A DNA stretch of 64,000 bases from Micropterix aruncella (taxonomy: Eukaryota; Arthropoda; Insecta; Lepidoptera; Micropterigidae). Below, piece by piece: positions 15,041 to 26,310 of this stretch. Position numbers and translations under genes: made by a program. The DNA is taken from assembly GCA_944548615.1 (NCBI GenBank), contig OX155980.1:42473465-42537464 (forward strand), written 5' to 3'. How positions within the stretch are numbered: position 1 is the stretch's first letter; every line of letters starts with the position of its first letter. Under the pieces are notes generated by a model, which worked only from the letters and a program-made list of their open reading frames with translations, did not search any database and was not told the DNA's origin.

Positions 15041-17640
15041 TACTTGTCCTAGAATCTTCCAGTACTTTATCTATTGATAAAGCCAGATCATCCAGCCGCT
15101 AAAGAGGCAAGGACATACCTTATTGTTTATGAGAGTTGCCCAGCACGGAGGTATTTTATACCATTGTAACAAAAATCACTTTTTGTTACATTTTGCACCT
15201 TATTTGAGGGTTTTTCAGATTTTCCAAATTATTCCTTTGGTTTTCTCTCCTAGTAAATATGTTTTATTTTACAGATTAATTTATAACCTATAAATACATT
15301 TAGCAATTCGCAGATATTGAGTATTTCACCAAACATATTATATAACTATGTCAGTACTTTAATTTTACAATATAAAAAATCGAAAACTAAACTAAGATTT
15401 AAATTAAATAAATTTACAGAATTCACAGAAATTTTATTTTTATTTTATGGCATATATAGTAATTTGTTTTCCTGTGTTAAAATACATTCCTTAGTTAAAT
15501 TTCCCCTGTTAAAATATAATCTTCTTGCTTGCTGGTTAGGCTGGAGATCAAGTTCCGCCGCAACATTCGGCTTTCAAGGTAACGGGCGTTTAGGATTAGT
15601 TCCTCTCGCGCGCCTGCCGAACGAAAGTATTTTAGAGGGCTCAACCCGCCAGGTTGAGCCCTCTGACTAGCGGCTTCTTTTATAACAGAAAATATTTAGT
15701 GTAGTAAATTCACTGAATTCAGCCATTCCAGGCACTTTCTAGTACCACAACGTTAAACACGAGATTACCGGCTATATCTAGTGCACAACAGCTCTCTTAT
15801 TTTCCCGAGGTGCTGTGATTGCCTTAGTTCGGCTAGGGGCATTTCGTTTAGAAGGCACTGAAATTTCCACGTCTCGGAGTCAGGTTTTAAGTCGTTCGTA
15901 GCGCTGTTCATTAAATGGGTTTGTAACGATGTTACTAACCTGCATACCTTACAGCTGCAGTTTCGTAATTACCATGAACTTGGTTTGTACAACGTCAAAA
16001 ACCACGAACCAAAGGGATGGATATGCTGCCAGGACGCAGGAATGCTTCAGGCCATAGTACAGTTACAACCGGCGTCGACTTGTGGTCCTGGGGCTGCCAG
16101 GATATGCTCCTGTTGCTTCACCTGTTGTTGCTGCGGCAACTCTACCGTCACATTAAGAGGTTTCACTGGCTATAAAGGAACATTCGAGTATTTTTTATTC
16201 GGAGAATTCTTCGCGGATTTTATCATCGGTTTTTAATTATTTAAAAAATGTGTTCATCGTAAGGGGCACCAATGTATCAATGGTTTAGTAAAGTATCCTG
16301 GCTAGTTGCCAGGAATTGAGTAACGTAAATCATATTGTCTTTATTAACCGTCACATGTTTGGTTAGCGAGATTCTTCAGCGTCTTGCAGGAGGTAAGAAA
16401 TAAAACGCTATGACTGTACCATGATTAATATATTTTGGTACTCTTAATAAGTGCGAGAAAACCGTAGCTTGCCGGCGCGGGGCGCGGACTGCGCTAACCA
16501 CTGTCGTATCACAAAATATTATGTAAATTAATATGCTAAATTATTATGTAAAACACATAAGTAGGTATGCTGTGAGAGATTACTTTTGGTTGGAGCAAAT
16601 AAAAGCATTTTTTCATATTACCCATTTTTAGGGATAACCAATAAGGAGATTTCATAAATACTGAATCATCACGAGCGACATGACACCTTTCGCATGCTCA
16701 GGACTCGGGAGTGAGTCGAAGGAGGAATACAGACGAAGCGAGAATCGATCTATAGGAATCACTTCGATTAGTATTGGGTTTTTAGTAAGGTGCTGTTCTA
16801 TAAAGGAAATGTAGGGACAAACACTTTGTATGAAAAATATATATTTAATAATAGAGAAATATTGACCCCTATTATCTATGCAGATTTGTAATTTTAATGG
16901 AATTTGCTTAATTTCTGTGCTGTAAAACTATCGTGGACAGGAACCAATGAATTCTTTGAAGGCGTTTTTTGACCGACTTTTCAAAGTTGATTTTTTTCCC
17001 CTGTACGGTTGGTGACCAAGAGTCTTCAGCCGCAACTCCTACAACTTTGCGGCTGTTTGCAGTGAAATCTGTGAATGCAGATGAAGTGGCGATGGGGCTC
17101 AGGCTCGGTTATTTAATCAGGAGCTTCTCGGCCATTGTTTGCAGTTCATAATAGCATTTACGGTAACTGTATAACTAGACTGCAAGAAGCTGTAAATTTT
17201 CAACTTTACCATGGTTAACAAAGACAAAGACAAATAAACAGCTGATTCTAAAGAAAGAATAACATGGCCCTGAATTAAAATTTATTTGAATTTGAAATTC
17301 CAACTCAAACCCAAGTTATCCAACGTGGCTATTGTGATAGAACAGCAATTACATAGGTAAGAAGCAAATATATAGGCATTTACAAATGTATTATTTTAAA
17401 CCATTTGTACTTGGACAGCCATCTAGAGCCCAACTAGATTCAACAATGAAGAAGTATTCTTATGAATACGCCTTTAGCTTCAAATATAACCATCGTCAAA
17501 CTACCAAGAAAGTGGCACAATAGCCTGTGCCTTCGAAAGACACTTCGGTAAGAGCAAGAAAGAGTGCGGATATACAGCCCGGTCTAGTTCCTTTACAGTG
17601 CAGATCTTTTCTATAGTGATCCAACAAAGGATGCATATTT
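15041..17640. other. no recognisable gene
   Basis: Contains locally GC-rich patches (15.53-15.67 and 15.99-16.20 kb) that look like decayed repeats but that I cannot assign. The cysteine-rich frame at 15985-16236 has no family resemblance I can support. Confidence 0.45.
15634..15664. other. Perfect 12-bp stem-loop
   Basis: Arms AGAGGGCTCAAC (15634-15645) and GTTGAGCCCTCT (15653-15664) with a 7-nt loop. Strong GC-rich hairpin in a GC-rich patch. No terminator or tRNA context. Confidence 0.85.
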
Positions 17641-17650
17641 ATTGTAATGA

Positions 17651-17672
17651 AGGTTAGGTTAGGTTAGGTTAT
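17651..17672 (+). repeat. Short TTAGG run (insect telomere-type motif)
   Basis: Three or four consecutive AGGTT units (GGTTAGGTTAGGTTAGGTT). It is too short to be a telomere and probably interstitial. Confidence 0.7.
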
Positions 17673-18547
17673 AATAATATTATTATATTGAAAATATAGA
17701 GTTGGTTTAAACTACTATATTTCACTTCATGCCAGTTAACTTCTTTCATTATCATCACTTATTTAAGTTTAAAATTTGCAGCTGAAGTGTTCAATGTTCC
17801 CTCTCTCTCTTTTCGTCTATACACAAGCATACTGACGCGTTTGAAGAAAAAAATATTGGCTCTTTTCAGTGATAATTATTTGAGACGAGGCTCTCAATAT
17901 CCAACTTTTAGCAATAAATATCGCCTTTGAGCGATGACAAATCTCGTAACAAAGTTTGCCGAGATTCGAAACGAGAAAGAGAGGGTAGCTAAGGGATGAA
18001 AAAAGAAAAGTGGAGGGGAGATTCATTCACGGGGTCACAATAATATGGACCGACTTCGCTCGAATATCTGTCATTTATAATCGAGCCGGGCTTGCCCATT
18101 ACGAGACGGCTTCTTTACAAGCGACATATATTGAAATTATTTCTGAGGTCGATGAATATTGAACCGACAACTAAAAAAATAATAATCCAACATAAACTTC
18201 CATAGCGGATATATTCGAGTGGATATACTCGAATTTCGAATGTCATTCCGCATTTAAGAGAAGATTAATTGTGATTTTTCCATTGTTTTTGCTTTAATTT
18301 GTCTTTAATAAAGACATTGTATTTTGGTTTGCTAAAGGAAACGCTTTGTTTATGAGATGTGGCTGAAAGGCGATCGTTCGCTAGCGATAAAGGGATCCCA
18401 TTAAACCTACATTGCACTGTCGAAAGTGGTGCTCATACAAACATACATCTCATTTAAAAATAAGTATTTCCCAATCCAGTCCGAGAAAACCTTCCAGCTA
18501 TGTAAGTGGCTTTTATCATTTTTATTTTTTTCATCAAAGTGTTATCT
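17673..18547. other. no recognisable gene
   Basis: No coding or repeat signature recognised. Confidence 0.45.
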
Positions 18548-18970
18548 TTTAAATTTCGCGCGAAATTCGAAAAAAAAATTTTGCCTGCGGCGCTATGATG
18601 TTAACATGACAATGTGTTAGCGATATTTCGTTTTTTTTCAAGATTTTTACTAAATGACTTTGGTGATAATGACAAAAAGTAACCTGAAAAAAACGAAATG
18701 TCTTCAATATCAAATTAACACCGCAGCGCAAAATTTTTTTTCGAATTTCGCGCGAAATTCGAAAAAAAAAATTGCCGGCGGCGCTTATTAATGTTAACAT
18801 GACAATGTGTTAGCGAAAATTCGGATATTTTTCGAGGTTTCTACAAATCGACTTTGGTGATGATGACAAAAGCTAAGCTGAAACAAACTAAATTTCTTCA
18901 ATATCAAATGAACACCATGTGTTAGTGCCCATGTGTTAGCGATCATCTAAAACAATTGGACAATTTTCGA
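18548..18970. repeat. Degenerate tandem repeat, ~190-bp units
   Basis: Two units about 191 bp apart share CGCGCGAAATTCGAAA (18557 and 18748), TGTTAACATGACAATGTGT and GACTTTGGTGAT. A third, more decayed partial unit follows from about 18931 with GTGTTAGCGAT and GGTAACCTGAAA. Confidence 0.8.
18734..18769. repeat. 36-bp perfect palindrome
   Basis: A T run, then CGAATTTCGCGCGAAATTCG, then an A run, with no spacer. It lies in the second tandem unit; the first unit holds an incomplete version near 18549-18580. Confidence 0.9.
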
Positions 18971-19617
18971 AGTTTTGACGAAATAACGGTGAATTGATGA
19001 CTAAAGGTAACCTGAAAGAAACGACATTTCAGGATATCTTCTGTCATCCATATGCAAAGTCATTGAAAAGACATCGAAAATATTGCCCTTTTTTAAGTTT
19101 CGCAAAAATATGTATTTTGCCAATCGTTTTTTTTTTTCAAAATATTTCGATTAATCTAAAAAACTCTCCTAATTGTCATAATTTCTGTAATATCACTAAT
19201 TGTTATCGATATTACGATAAACTCGAAAGTGTCCAACACGGTATGTACAGACAAAATGGCCGCAACTTTCTTGACATTGGGATGAAAAATTTGAACGCCT
19301 ATATCTCGCTTATTTATTAAGATCGAATAAAAAATATGGAAGATTCGGAATCAGCGTGGTGAATATAGCGTGGTGAATTTTATTTTGGCCCATTATGGCC
19401 TAATTTTTTACATATAAAATTTAAACTTTGAATGCCTATATCTCGCTTATTTATAGCGACCGACACAATTTTCTTCCAGATTTAGCATTAAAATGCTACA
19501 ATCTATTAGTCTATTTTTTTTTTTGGAGAGAGTATAGATAAAATTTAAAATGGGAGACTAAAATGGATGTTCAGGTGTAGAAAACTGGGGATATTAAATT
19601 AATATTTATTCTTACCC
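18971..19617. other. no recognisable gene
   Basis: Two short direct repeats of CTATATCTCGCTTATTTAT (near 19300 and 19435) are the only visible structure. Confidence 0.45.
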
Positions 19618-19990
19618 CGTGCCCAGATGACAGCTCGCATGCGGTTCCTCAACGTCCTGATCATTTTTTTGGTCAAGTCTTTAGGAATCCCATCCTATTC
19701 CTCTAACAACGCTGTTTTGAGCTCGTAGATATTAGAATTTTCCAGATTTCTGGCTCGGACTCTTCGTTTCAGCTCATCTCACAAATTTTCGATGGGATTC
19801 ATGTCTGGACTGAGAGCTGCCAGTCCATCGTCTCAAAACCAACTTTATTTAAGAATCGCCGAGTTATATGGGCTGTGTGGCACCGTGCATTATCGAGTTT
19901 TCCAATAAATCCTTCATACGGTTTGACATGATCCAAGACAATAATTTGATATAAGCGTTCAGCATTCAGGCCTTCTCACCGATGTTTAAT
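19618..19990 (-). pseudogene. Tc1-like transposase, C-terminal relic
   Basis: Minus-strand translation in shifting frames recovers Tc1/mariner transposase landmarks: CHTAHITR (next to a catalytic aspartate position), then a stretch like LSPDMNPIENL, which includes the final catalytic region, then ELKRRVRARNLENS, and MIRTLRNRMRAVI at the end. Several stops and indels interrupt it, so no long frame exists. The N-terminal helix-turn-helix and the first catalytic part are missing, and no inverted repeats were found. Such transposases cut and paste at TA. Confidence 0.8.
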
Positions 19991-20049
19991 CATTTAGAGC
20001 GATCGACGGACTGACTGTAATATTATAGAAAGCTCAATTAATTGTGTAA

Positions 20050-20360
20050 AAAACTGAGAATGTCATTATTTTTCAGTCGCAATGAGTTGTTTTAGTATAT
20101 ATTTTTTTATCTCGATGGCTTTAGGGGTTTCGATTTTCTATACTACAGAATTTCACCCGTTTCTTTCCTTCCATGGGGGTTATATTTTAAGAAACCCCTT
20201 CTTGTACTTCCGTTCAATATCAAATAAAGTCCTGTGCAAAATTTCGATATTCAATATCTAACGGTTTGTACATCTCTATACAAACTCTTATCCCTTATTT
20301 TACCCCGCAAAGGGTGATTTTGAAAGAACTGGTAATGTCATTATTTATCTGATATAATAA
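20050..20360 (+). repeat. Interspersed repeat, single unit (shared with 31.2-31.8 kb)
   Basis: Shares GGTTTCGATTTTC.ATACTA, TCACC..TTTCTTTC and CTTCCGTTCA.TATCAAATAAA with the tandem copies at 31187-31765. Non-coding. Confidence 0.75.
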
Positions 20361-23169
20361 GTATCTTAACCCTCCGAGTAGCGGCATAATTTCATAGCAG
20401 ACCGCAGCAATTTATTGAAATTTCTTGCAATATCGCCGCGCTCGACAAAAAGTACTATAACTATAGATCTACTATAGCAACTGTGCAATGATTGAATTGA
20501 ATTTTATATATAGAATATTGAAATCTCATTTTGTAAAACAATTACATAATTTTGAATAAATATAAGAATATGGAAAAAGTGAAAAAAACTCGGCATTTCT
20601 AACATATATTTGTTTTACGGAACCCTATTTAGAAATTGTAAATACGATAGTGATCTTTATTAGATTCTCTATCAAAGGTAATATTTCGTTTTGCTTATTA
20701 GGCAAAAAAAAACAATAACAACCGCTCATAAAAACCAATAACAATTTTTATGATTTCTTAAAAAAAAATCTCGAAAAAAATAACCACATTAGTTTACAAA
20801 TACGCCGAAAATTTCATATATTTCTACAAAAAAACAAAATAATATGTATTTTGACAATGAATTGGGCAAATTTTTTTATCGCAAAAAACTCAATAATTAG
20901 TAATGACGCCATAGCGCCATTTTTCAACTCAAAAAACAGGTTTAATTGGAATAAAATATACATAGAATCACTGAATTTGGTTAATAAAGAGTTTTAGAAT
21001 CAAATTTACTTACATTTCTATTCATATTCAAACTGAAAGCACTTAAAAACACAAACAAACTTCACGACCCGATGTCTGGTGTAATGAATTAAATTCATTA
21101 CATTCAAACCTATCAAGTTTAAAAATCGCGATACGGCGATAACATAGCCACGAATATTTAATTTTAAAACAATACCAGTAGCGACATGTAAAAAAAAAGT
21201 GGAACGATTAGGTATAAGAAATATCCATAAAATATCAGATTAAACTCAAGAACTTATATTAGGAAATGACAGATGGCACTGATTCATTTATAAAGTTAAA
21301 AAAAAAACTCAATTTAATTTCAGAGATATAAATAAAATCGAAAGGATTTTTGAAAATAAGATCGGGTTTGAAATGTCATATTTGAATAGAGGAATATAAA
21401 AGAATCGATAATACGATAAAAAGTATAAAAGCAGCACTGTACACGCGTAGAAAGCCTGTCCATATATGGTCATGTAAATTCACCAGACATTTGACGCCAA
21501 AAGCTCAATGCATAAGGGAAGTTCAAATAGACAGAAGAATGAGAGAAAGCGCGGGAAAGGAGAACATTGTCGACAACACTAGGTGTTGTATGAAAAAGAT
21601 TTTTTTAAAGTATGACAGTAAAATAATTTAAAAATATAGAAAATATAGAAAAAAAACCAAAAATTGAAGAAAAACATAAAAAAACTACCACAATAAACTA
21701 AAAAATAAAAAAAATAATATCAACTTTGAAAAGCCAGGATAGAAACACATATAATAGAATATATAAATTTTTTAAAAAACGAGTAGAACATAGATTTTCA
21801 AAATAAAATGTTTAAACATGAAAAACTCATATAATTAAAGCTTAAAAAAATAGTAATTAAGAAGATTCGGAACGAGAATATCGAAATACATATAACTACA
21901 CTAAAATATAATAGGATTTATGAAAAATAAGAAATATCAATGGAAAACTCAAACCAAAATATTAAAAAAATAATAACAAACGATTAATATCACATTATTG
22001 AACATCCTCGAGAAATGGGGGATGGCGCCAATGCATAGAGAAGTCAAATTATGACAGAAAAATAATGATCGTGGAAGGGAAATAAACACGATGTTATAAA
22101 AGGAACCGGCCCTAAAAAGGGGCATCATTAATCATTCAACATTCAATCATTCATCAGTCAATAATTCGATCACTAATAGCAGACGCATAGGTGTGTTTTA
22201 ATTCGCCTGGAGGGCATGCCTCTCGCATGTCCTCCAAGGCTCACAAAGTAATATTATAATATAATTTTGCTATATTAAATATATATTGTTCGAATAGTTT
22301 TGCGAAAATACGAATACCGCGAAGCGTAGAAACATTATTGAAAATTGGAGGCAAAAGCTTAATACGACGAATTGAATTGAACGACGATCTACTATAAAAT
22401 ACCGAGATCTGAGAAAGAAGACCAATCCATAATATAACAAGAAGGAAGACATATTATTACATAAAACACCAGAAGGATGAAATAGTATTACAAAGAAGAG
22501 GACGCCATATAAAATACTGGACAGGAAAAGAAGATCACCAACAGCATATCGTCGCGTTTAATATCAATTCTGATGTACTTTATATGTAAGTAGTTTTAAA
22601 AAATTATATAAAACGTTTTTTTCTGATTGAGCTGAGTAATCGATGAGATTACTGGCCAGAAAAACATATTAGATTTAGTTTGTTATTATCTATGTATATA
22701 ACAAAAGATTTATTTTTAAAAGTTGAAGCTGACTTTGGAATAAGATAGCAGTAAATAATTGCGTGATAATCTTTTCCACGCTATAGAAATTTGAAAACCA
22801 GCAGAAAATATCGCTTTGTAATATCTAAATAGAATTCGAACTTTTAGTCGATTTAAGATATATGATTTTACATAAGAAAACGTAGTTTTTACCGTGGATA
22901 AATATACTACAAAGAACGCGTAACTTTTAGGACTGACGACGAAATGAGTTCGTCAGTGTTCATTTGTAAATATTTAAATTTAATTTAATTGCGATTTAAA
23001 AACGTGTTTAAAAATATAATAATAAGGTAATTAGTTTTATAATAATTTAAAATATTCACATAAGTATATTACGAGTATAAAAAGATACAATTTGGTCATG
23101 TTTCCAAGGTTATTAAATAAAATATTGTTTCACTAAATAACTAGTTTTTTTTGCTCATAGTAAAATACC
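20361..23169. other. no recognisable gene; possible solo-LTR remnant
   Basis: Very AT-rich. Around 21.98-22.26 kb a TATAAAAGGAACC box, repeated ATCATTCA motifs and a GC-richer block resemble part of an LTR retrotransposon promoter, but I could not place TG...CA ends or a duplication. Confidence 0.3.
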
Positions 23170-23199
23170 AATACTGCCCCCGATAGTAAAAAGGGCGCA

Positions 23200-23720
23200 T
23201 CTAACATTTTTTCCGAAATAGAGTTATATATTTTGCCGTGATCAGCAAAAAAAGACGCGTCTGCTCATATTTTTTATATTTTTCTAGCTCGACTGTACAC
23301 GAAGTTACAGTAACGTCAAAGGACGCAAGTACATGTATTTTTCTACGAATACTAAGCTAAAAGGACGCATTGAATGTAAACTAGAATGAAAAGGCTTATT
23401 TGCGTATATGTGTTCTTTTCTTTTGGAAAATTTCCATCAGTTCAGAAATTGAAAAGACGCATTTTCTTCTGTACTAAGTAGGTAAGACGTTAGTGATCAC
23501 TTGCGCCTTTGCAATCTATTAATTCACTAAGTAGTTTAAGCGTATGTGGCAAATGGGCCTTTTATATGTAGTAATTCCTTTAGATGTTTGGACGCTTCTG
23601 CCAAATGCGCCTTTTTTATCTAGTATTTCAATAAACTTTTTGGACGCATGTGGCAAATGCGCCCTACTTTGCTGTGAAGATTTGTAATTTTCTTTAAAAA
23701 ATTACATTGGAAAGACGCTT
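23200..23720. promoter_or_regulatory. Subterminal GACGC/GCGCC repeat cluster
   Basis: Recurring A/G-rich AAGGACGC or AAGACGC and the opposite-strand TGCGCCTT or TGCGCCC occur about ten times between 23.2 and 23.72 kb, for example AAAGGACGCATTG, TTTGGACGCTTCTG, CAAATGCGCC. The TIR itself contains AAGGGCGCAT. Such clusters near transposon ends commonly bind the transposase; that role is inferred here. Confidence 0.6.
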
Positions 23721-23847
23721 GTGCACACAAGTGCCCATTAAACTAAGCACTGGAGTCCCAAACGGGAGGCGATAGGTAGCGGCGCGTTAGACGATCGATC
23801 AGTTGCGTCCGAGTCGTCGATATACAGTCAGAAAATACAGTATATTA

Positions 23848-24960
23848 TGATCACTACCGAAGAGTTGTAAAAGAACTTAATATATCTTTTGCTAAGTTGG
23901 GGAATGAAGAATGAGAACTCTGCAAAATATACAACATTCATAATCCTAACTACAAACTAATCAGACATCGCAGTTGCAACGAATGTGTAGAGTTGGAAAA
24001 GCATCACAGGCGATACGTCTTGGCAAGACAAAAATATGAAGAAGACAAAAAACGACAGATGGACAACCATGCCTTGAATAATGATATAATACATTACTCC
24101 GTTGACCTCGAAAAAGTTATTATGCTGTCACGTCTTAACGAATTCAAAATGGTAATATTTTGCCTGCGAGTAATTGTATTTAACGAGAGTTTTGTCCCAC
24201 TGGGAGATAAAAAGGTGAACAGTAACTTGGAGACATATGCCTGTATTTGGCATGAAGCAATCTCGGGACGAAAAAAAGACGATATCGTTAGCTGCTTCAG
24301 AGCGTTCTTTATACAAAATCGAGACCTGAAACATATCGTGCTGTGGCTAGACAACTGTAAGGCACAAAATAAAAACTGGGGCTTATTCTCGTATCTGGTG
24401 TATCCCATTAACTCAAAAGAAGTAAATTTACAAACCGTAACCATGAGATATTTAGAAGTGGGGCATACATACATGTCGGCAGACGAGTTCCACCACCAAG
24501 TTGAGCTATCACTAAAAAGGAAGAAACGACTGTATGACTTCGAAGATTTCCACGCAGCTGTCATGGACACGCATCGAAAAATCACAGTAAAAAAATGGAC
24601 ATTGGTGACTTCTGCACATTCGAAGATTGTTCATCAGTATACAAGTTTCAAAATTCATCCCGTCGAGCATACTTAAGTCACATGTGCGAGGTCACGTTTC
24701 GAAGAGGCTGCTATACGTTTCCTTACAAGAAGGAATTCGACGATGAAGAAATCGAACTAGATTTTCTAAGATGTAAAAATATTAAAATCGGTATACCAGA
24801 TCCTAAACCGAAAAGAGAGTTTAGAGGAATAACTAACGAGCGCAAAACAGGAATAATCGATAAATTAGTACCTCTAATGCCAGAAAACAGGAGACTATTC
24901 TGGCACAATCTGCCAGTGAACTACAATGCAGTGGATCTCTGTAATGAATATGAAGAATAA
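23848..24960 (+). pseudogene. DUF7869-like protein (RNase H/DDE-like), transposon gene
   Basis: Coding similarity starts near 23848 with ELNISFAKLG and a cysteine pair, crosses one in-frame TGA at about 23909, and is then open from 23993 to 24676. One base lost in an A run near 24590 shifts the frame, and the sequence continues to 24960 with FCTFEDCSSVYK. Landmarks are YSVDLEKVIML, YACIWHEAISGRK, WLDNCKAQNKNW, then VGHTYMSADEFHHQVE. The D-N-C-x-Q-N-K-N block and GHT-x4-D are characteristic of DUF7869 proteins scattered in insect and cnidarian genomes. Acidic residues at regular spacing fit an RNase H fold. In this setting it is the best candidate for the transposase of the outer element, though that is inference. 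It is inactivated by one stop and one frameshift. Confidence 0.7.
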
Positions 24961-25545
24961 AGCAGTGAATTGTTCGATTACACGTGCCAGGCGAAAAGTG
25001 ATAGGACACATGTGTAGTTTTTTCAAGTGTAGTGTAGTAATTGAGAATATTATTGAGAAATATTTGAAAGACATGCAATTTTATATGTTCGATTTAATTT
25101 TTTTATGTTCCAAAAATTTTATATGCCAAAAATGTTATCAGTATTACAAGATTTTTATGTTTCCAACAAATTTAATATAAAAGAGAATTTCGGGAAAAAA
25201 ATAGATTTTTTATTTTATGAAAAAGTGTTCTGTCTTAAATACTGTTTATTATGATTTCATTTAAATTAGATACCTAAGATAATTAAGGTTGTTGCCATAA
25301 AACTTTGAGTCGATAAAGAGATTAATAATTTTAAGAGTGGTGAATTTCCTATGATAGTCAAGAATCAAGTGTTGCCTACTTATATTTCTACTTAAATACT
25401 TTGAAATGTTGTTTCTTAAGTTTAAATATGACATTTTATGTTTTCAACAAACATCAAAGAGATGTTCAGGATAGTGCAGTGTTTTATTTTATGAAAAAGT
25501 AGTTTGTCTTTTGTATAAATAAAAGCAGTTCATTGACTATGCTTA
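24961..25545. other. 3' region of the outer element before the nested insertion
   Basis: AT-rich, with no gene seen. Two similar stretches (TATTTTATGAAAAAGT near 25212 and 25482) suggest a small internal duplication of about 270 bp. Confidence 0.45.
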
Positions 25546-25905
25546 TAGTCCCCTTTCAAATGTACAAATATAGGCTCCCGTGTGCTCCTTCAGTATGCAA
25601 GTGTGGAAGTAGTCTTAATCTCTTCGTTTGACCATGTAGAAACATAATTTTGATGGTGGCACTCTCAAAAATGGTGCGTTTGGGCGCTGCGGGCCAAAAA
25701 CAAAATGGCCGCCATCAAAAACACGTTTTCCTATTTATATCAGTAACCGTTGAAGATACGAAAAAATGTTTTTTACAAAAAATGTAGCTACACAAATTAT
25801 ACATAGAAAAGGTCCTTACAACTTTCTTTGTATAACTAACCGTTGTCTCAAAAAAATTACTTTTGTAAAAAGAATAATCAAAAAATATAAATTTTAGGGA
25901 TTTGC
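25546..25905 (+). repeat. Left terminal inverted repeat of inner element
   Basis: Pairs with 29170-29531 reversed. The core from about 25585 to 25735 is nearly identical; divergence rises toward the interior, where TACTTTTGTAAAAAGAA is still shared. Confidence 0.85.
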
Positions 25906-25929
25906 AAGTGAATAATCATATGTACGTCA

Positions 25930-26298
25930 ATGAACGAGAAGCCTACTACACATTTTCCAACTTGGGCTGGCTATAACAGCCTCTTGATAGATCAGCAGAA
26001 GCCTGTGTCAAGAGTTACCATGCTACCTATGATCCCAGAGTCACCAACTAATCAATCAGTGCAGCTTACTGTGATGAAACAACTGGAGAAACTAAATAGT
26101 TCAGTCCACTATACAAGTCCCGATGTAGAAGCCACTAAGAAAAAGGTAGTTGTCACAGTTGACATGGCTCTTTACAAACCAATAAAACAGCTGGAAATGG
26201 CTGTAAATGAATATAAGGAGGGATGGCTTCTGAAGCCTGGTGAGCTACATATCATAATTGCTCAGCTCCGGACAATAGGAGAGCTCATTGAAGGTTAA
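25930..26298 (+). pseudogene. N-terminal part of inner-element protein (before in-frame stop)
   Basis: This 122-codon frame is in the same reading frame as the 888-residue frame starting at 26311; only a TAA at 26296-26298 and four codons separate them. It includes FPTWAGYNSLL, VVVTVDMALYKPIKQLE and ELHIIIAQLRTIGELIEG. In the multi-copy family as I remember it, the last block continues through a glycine-serine-glycine-type turn into a conserved ELW segment, and here that continues after the stop. The original protein therefore most likely started here, with one nonsense change. Readthrough is possible but unsupported. Confidence 0.7.
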
Positions 26299-26310
26299 GG
26301 TATACCTGAA

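Noticed and set aside
15985..16236. Cysteine-rich frame that might be a small secreted peptide
   Set aside because: No plausible signal peptide, no regular cysteine spacing, and it lies in a GC-rich patch that looks like repeat debris.
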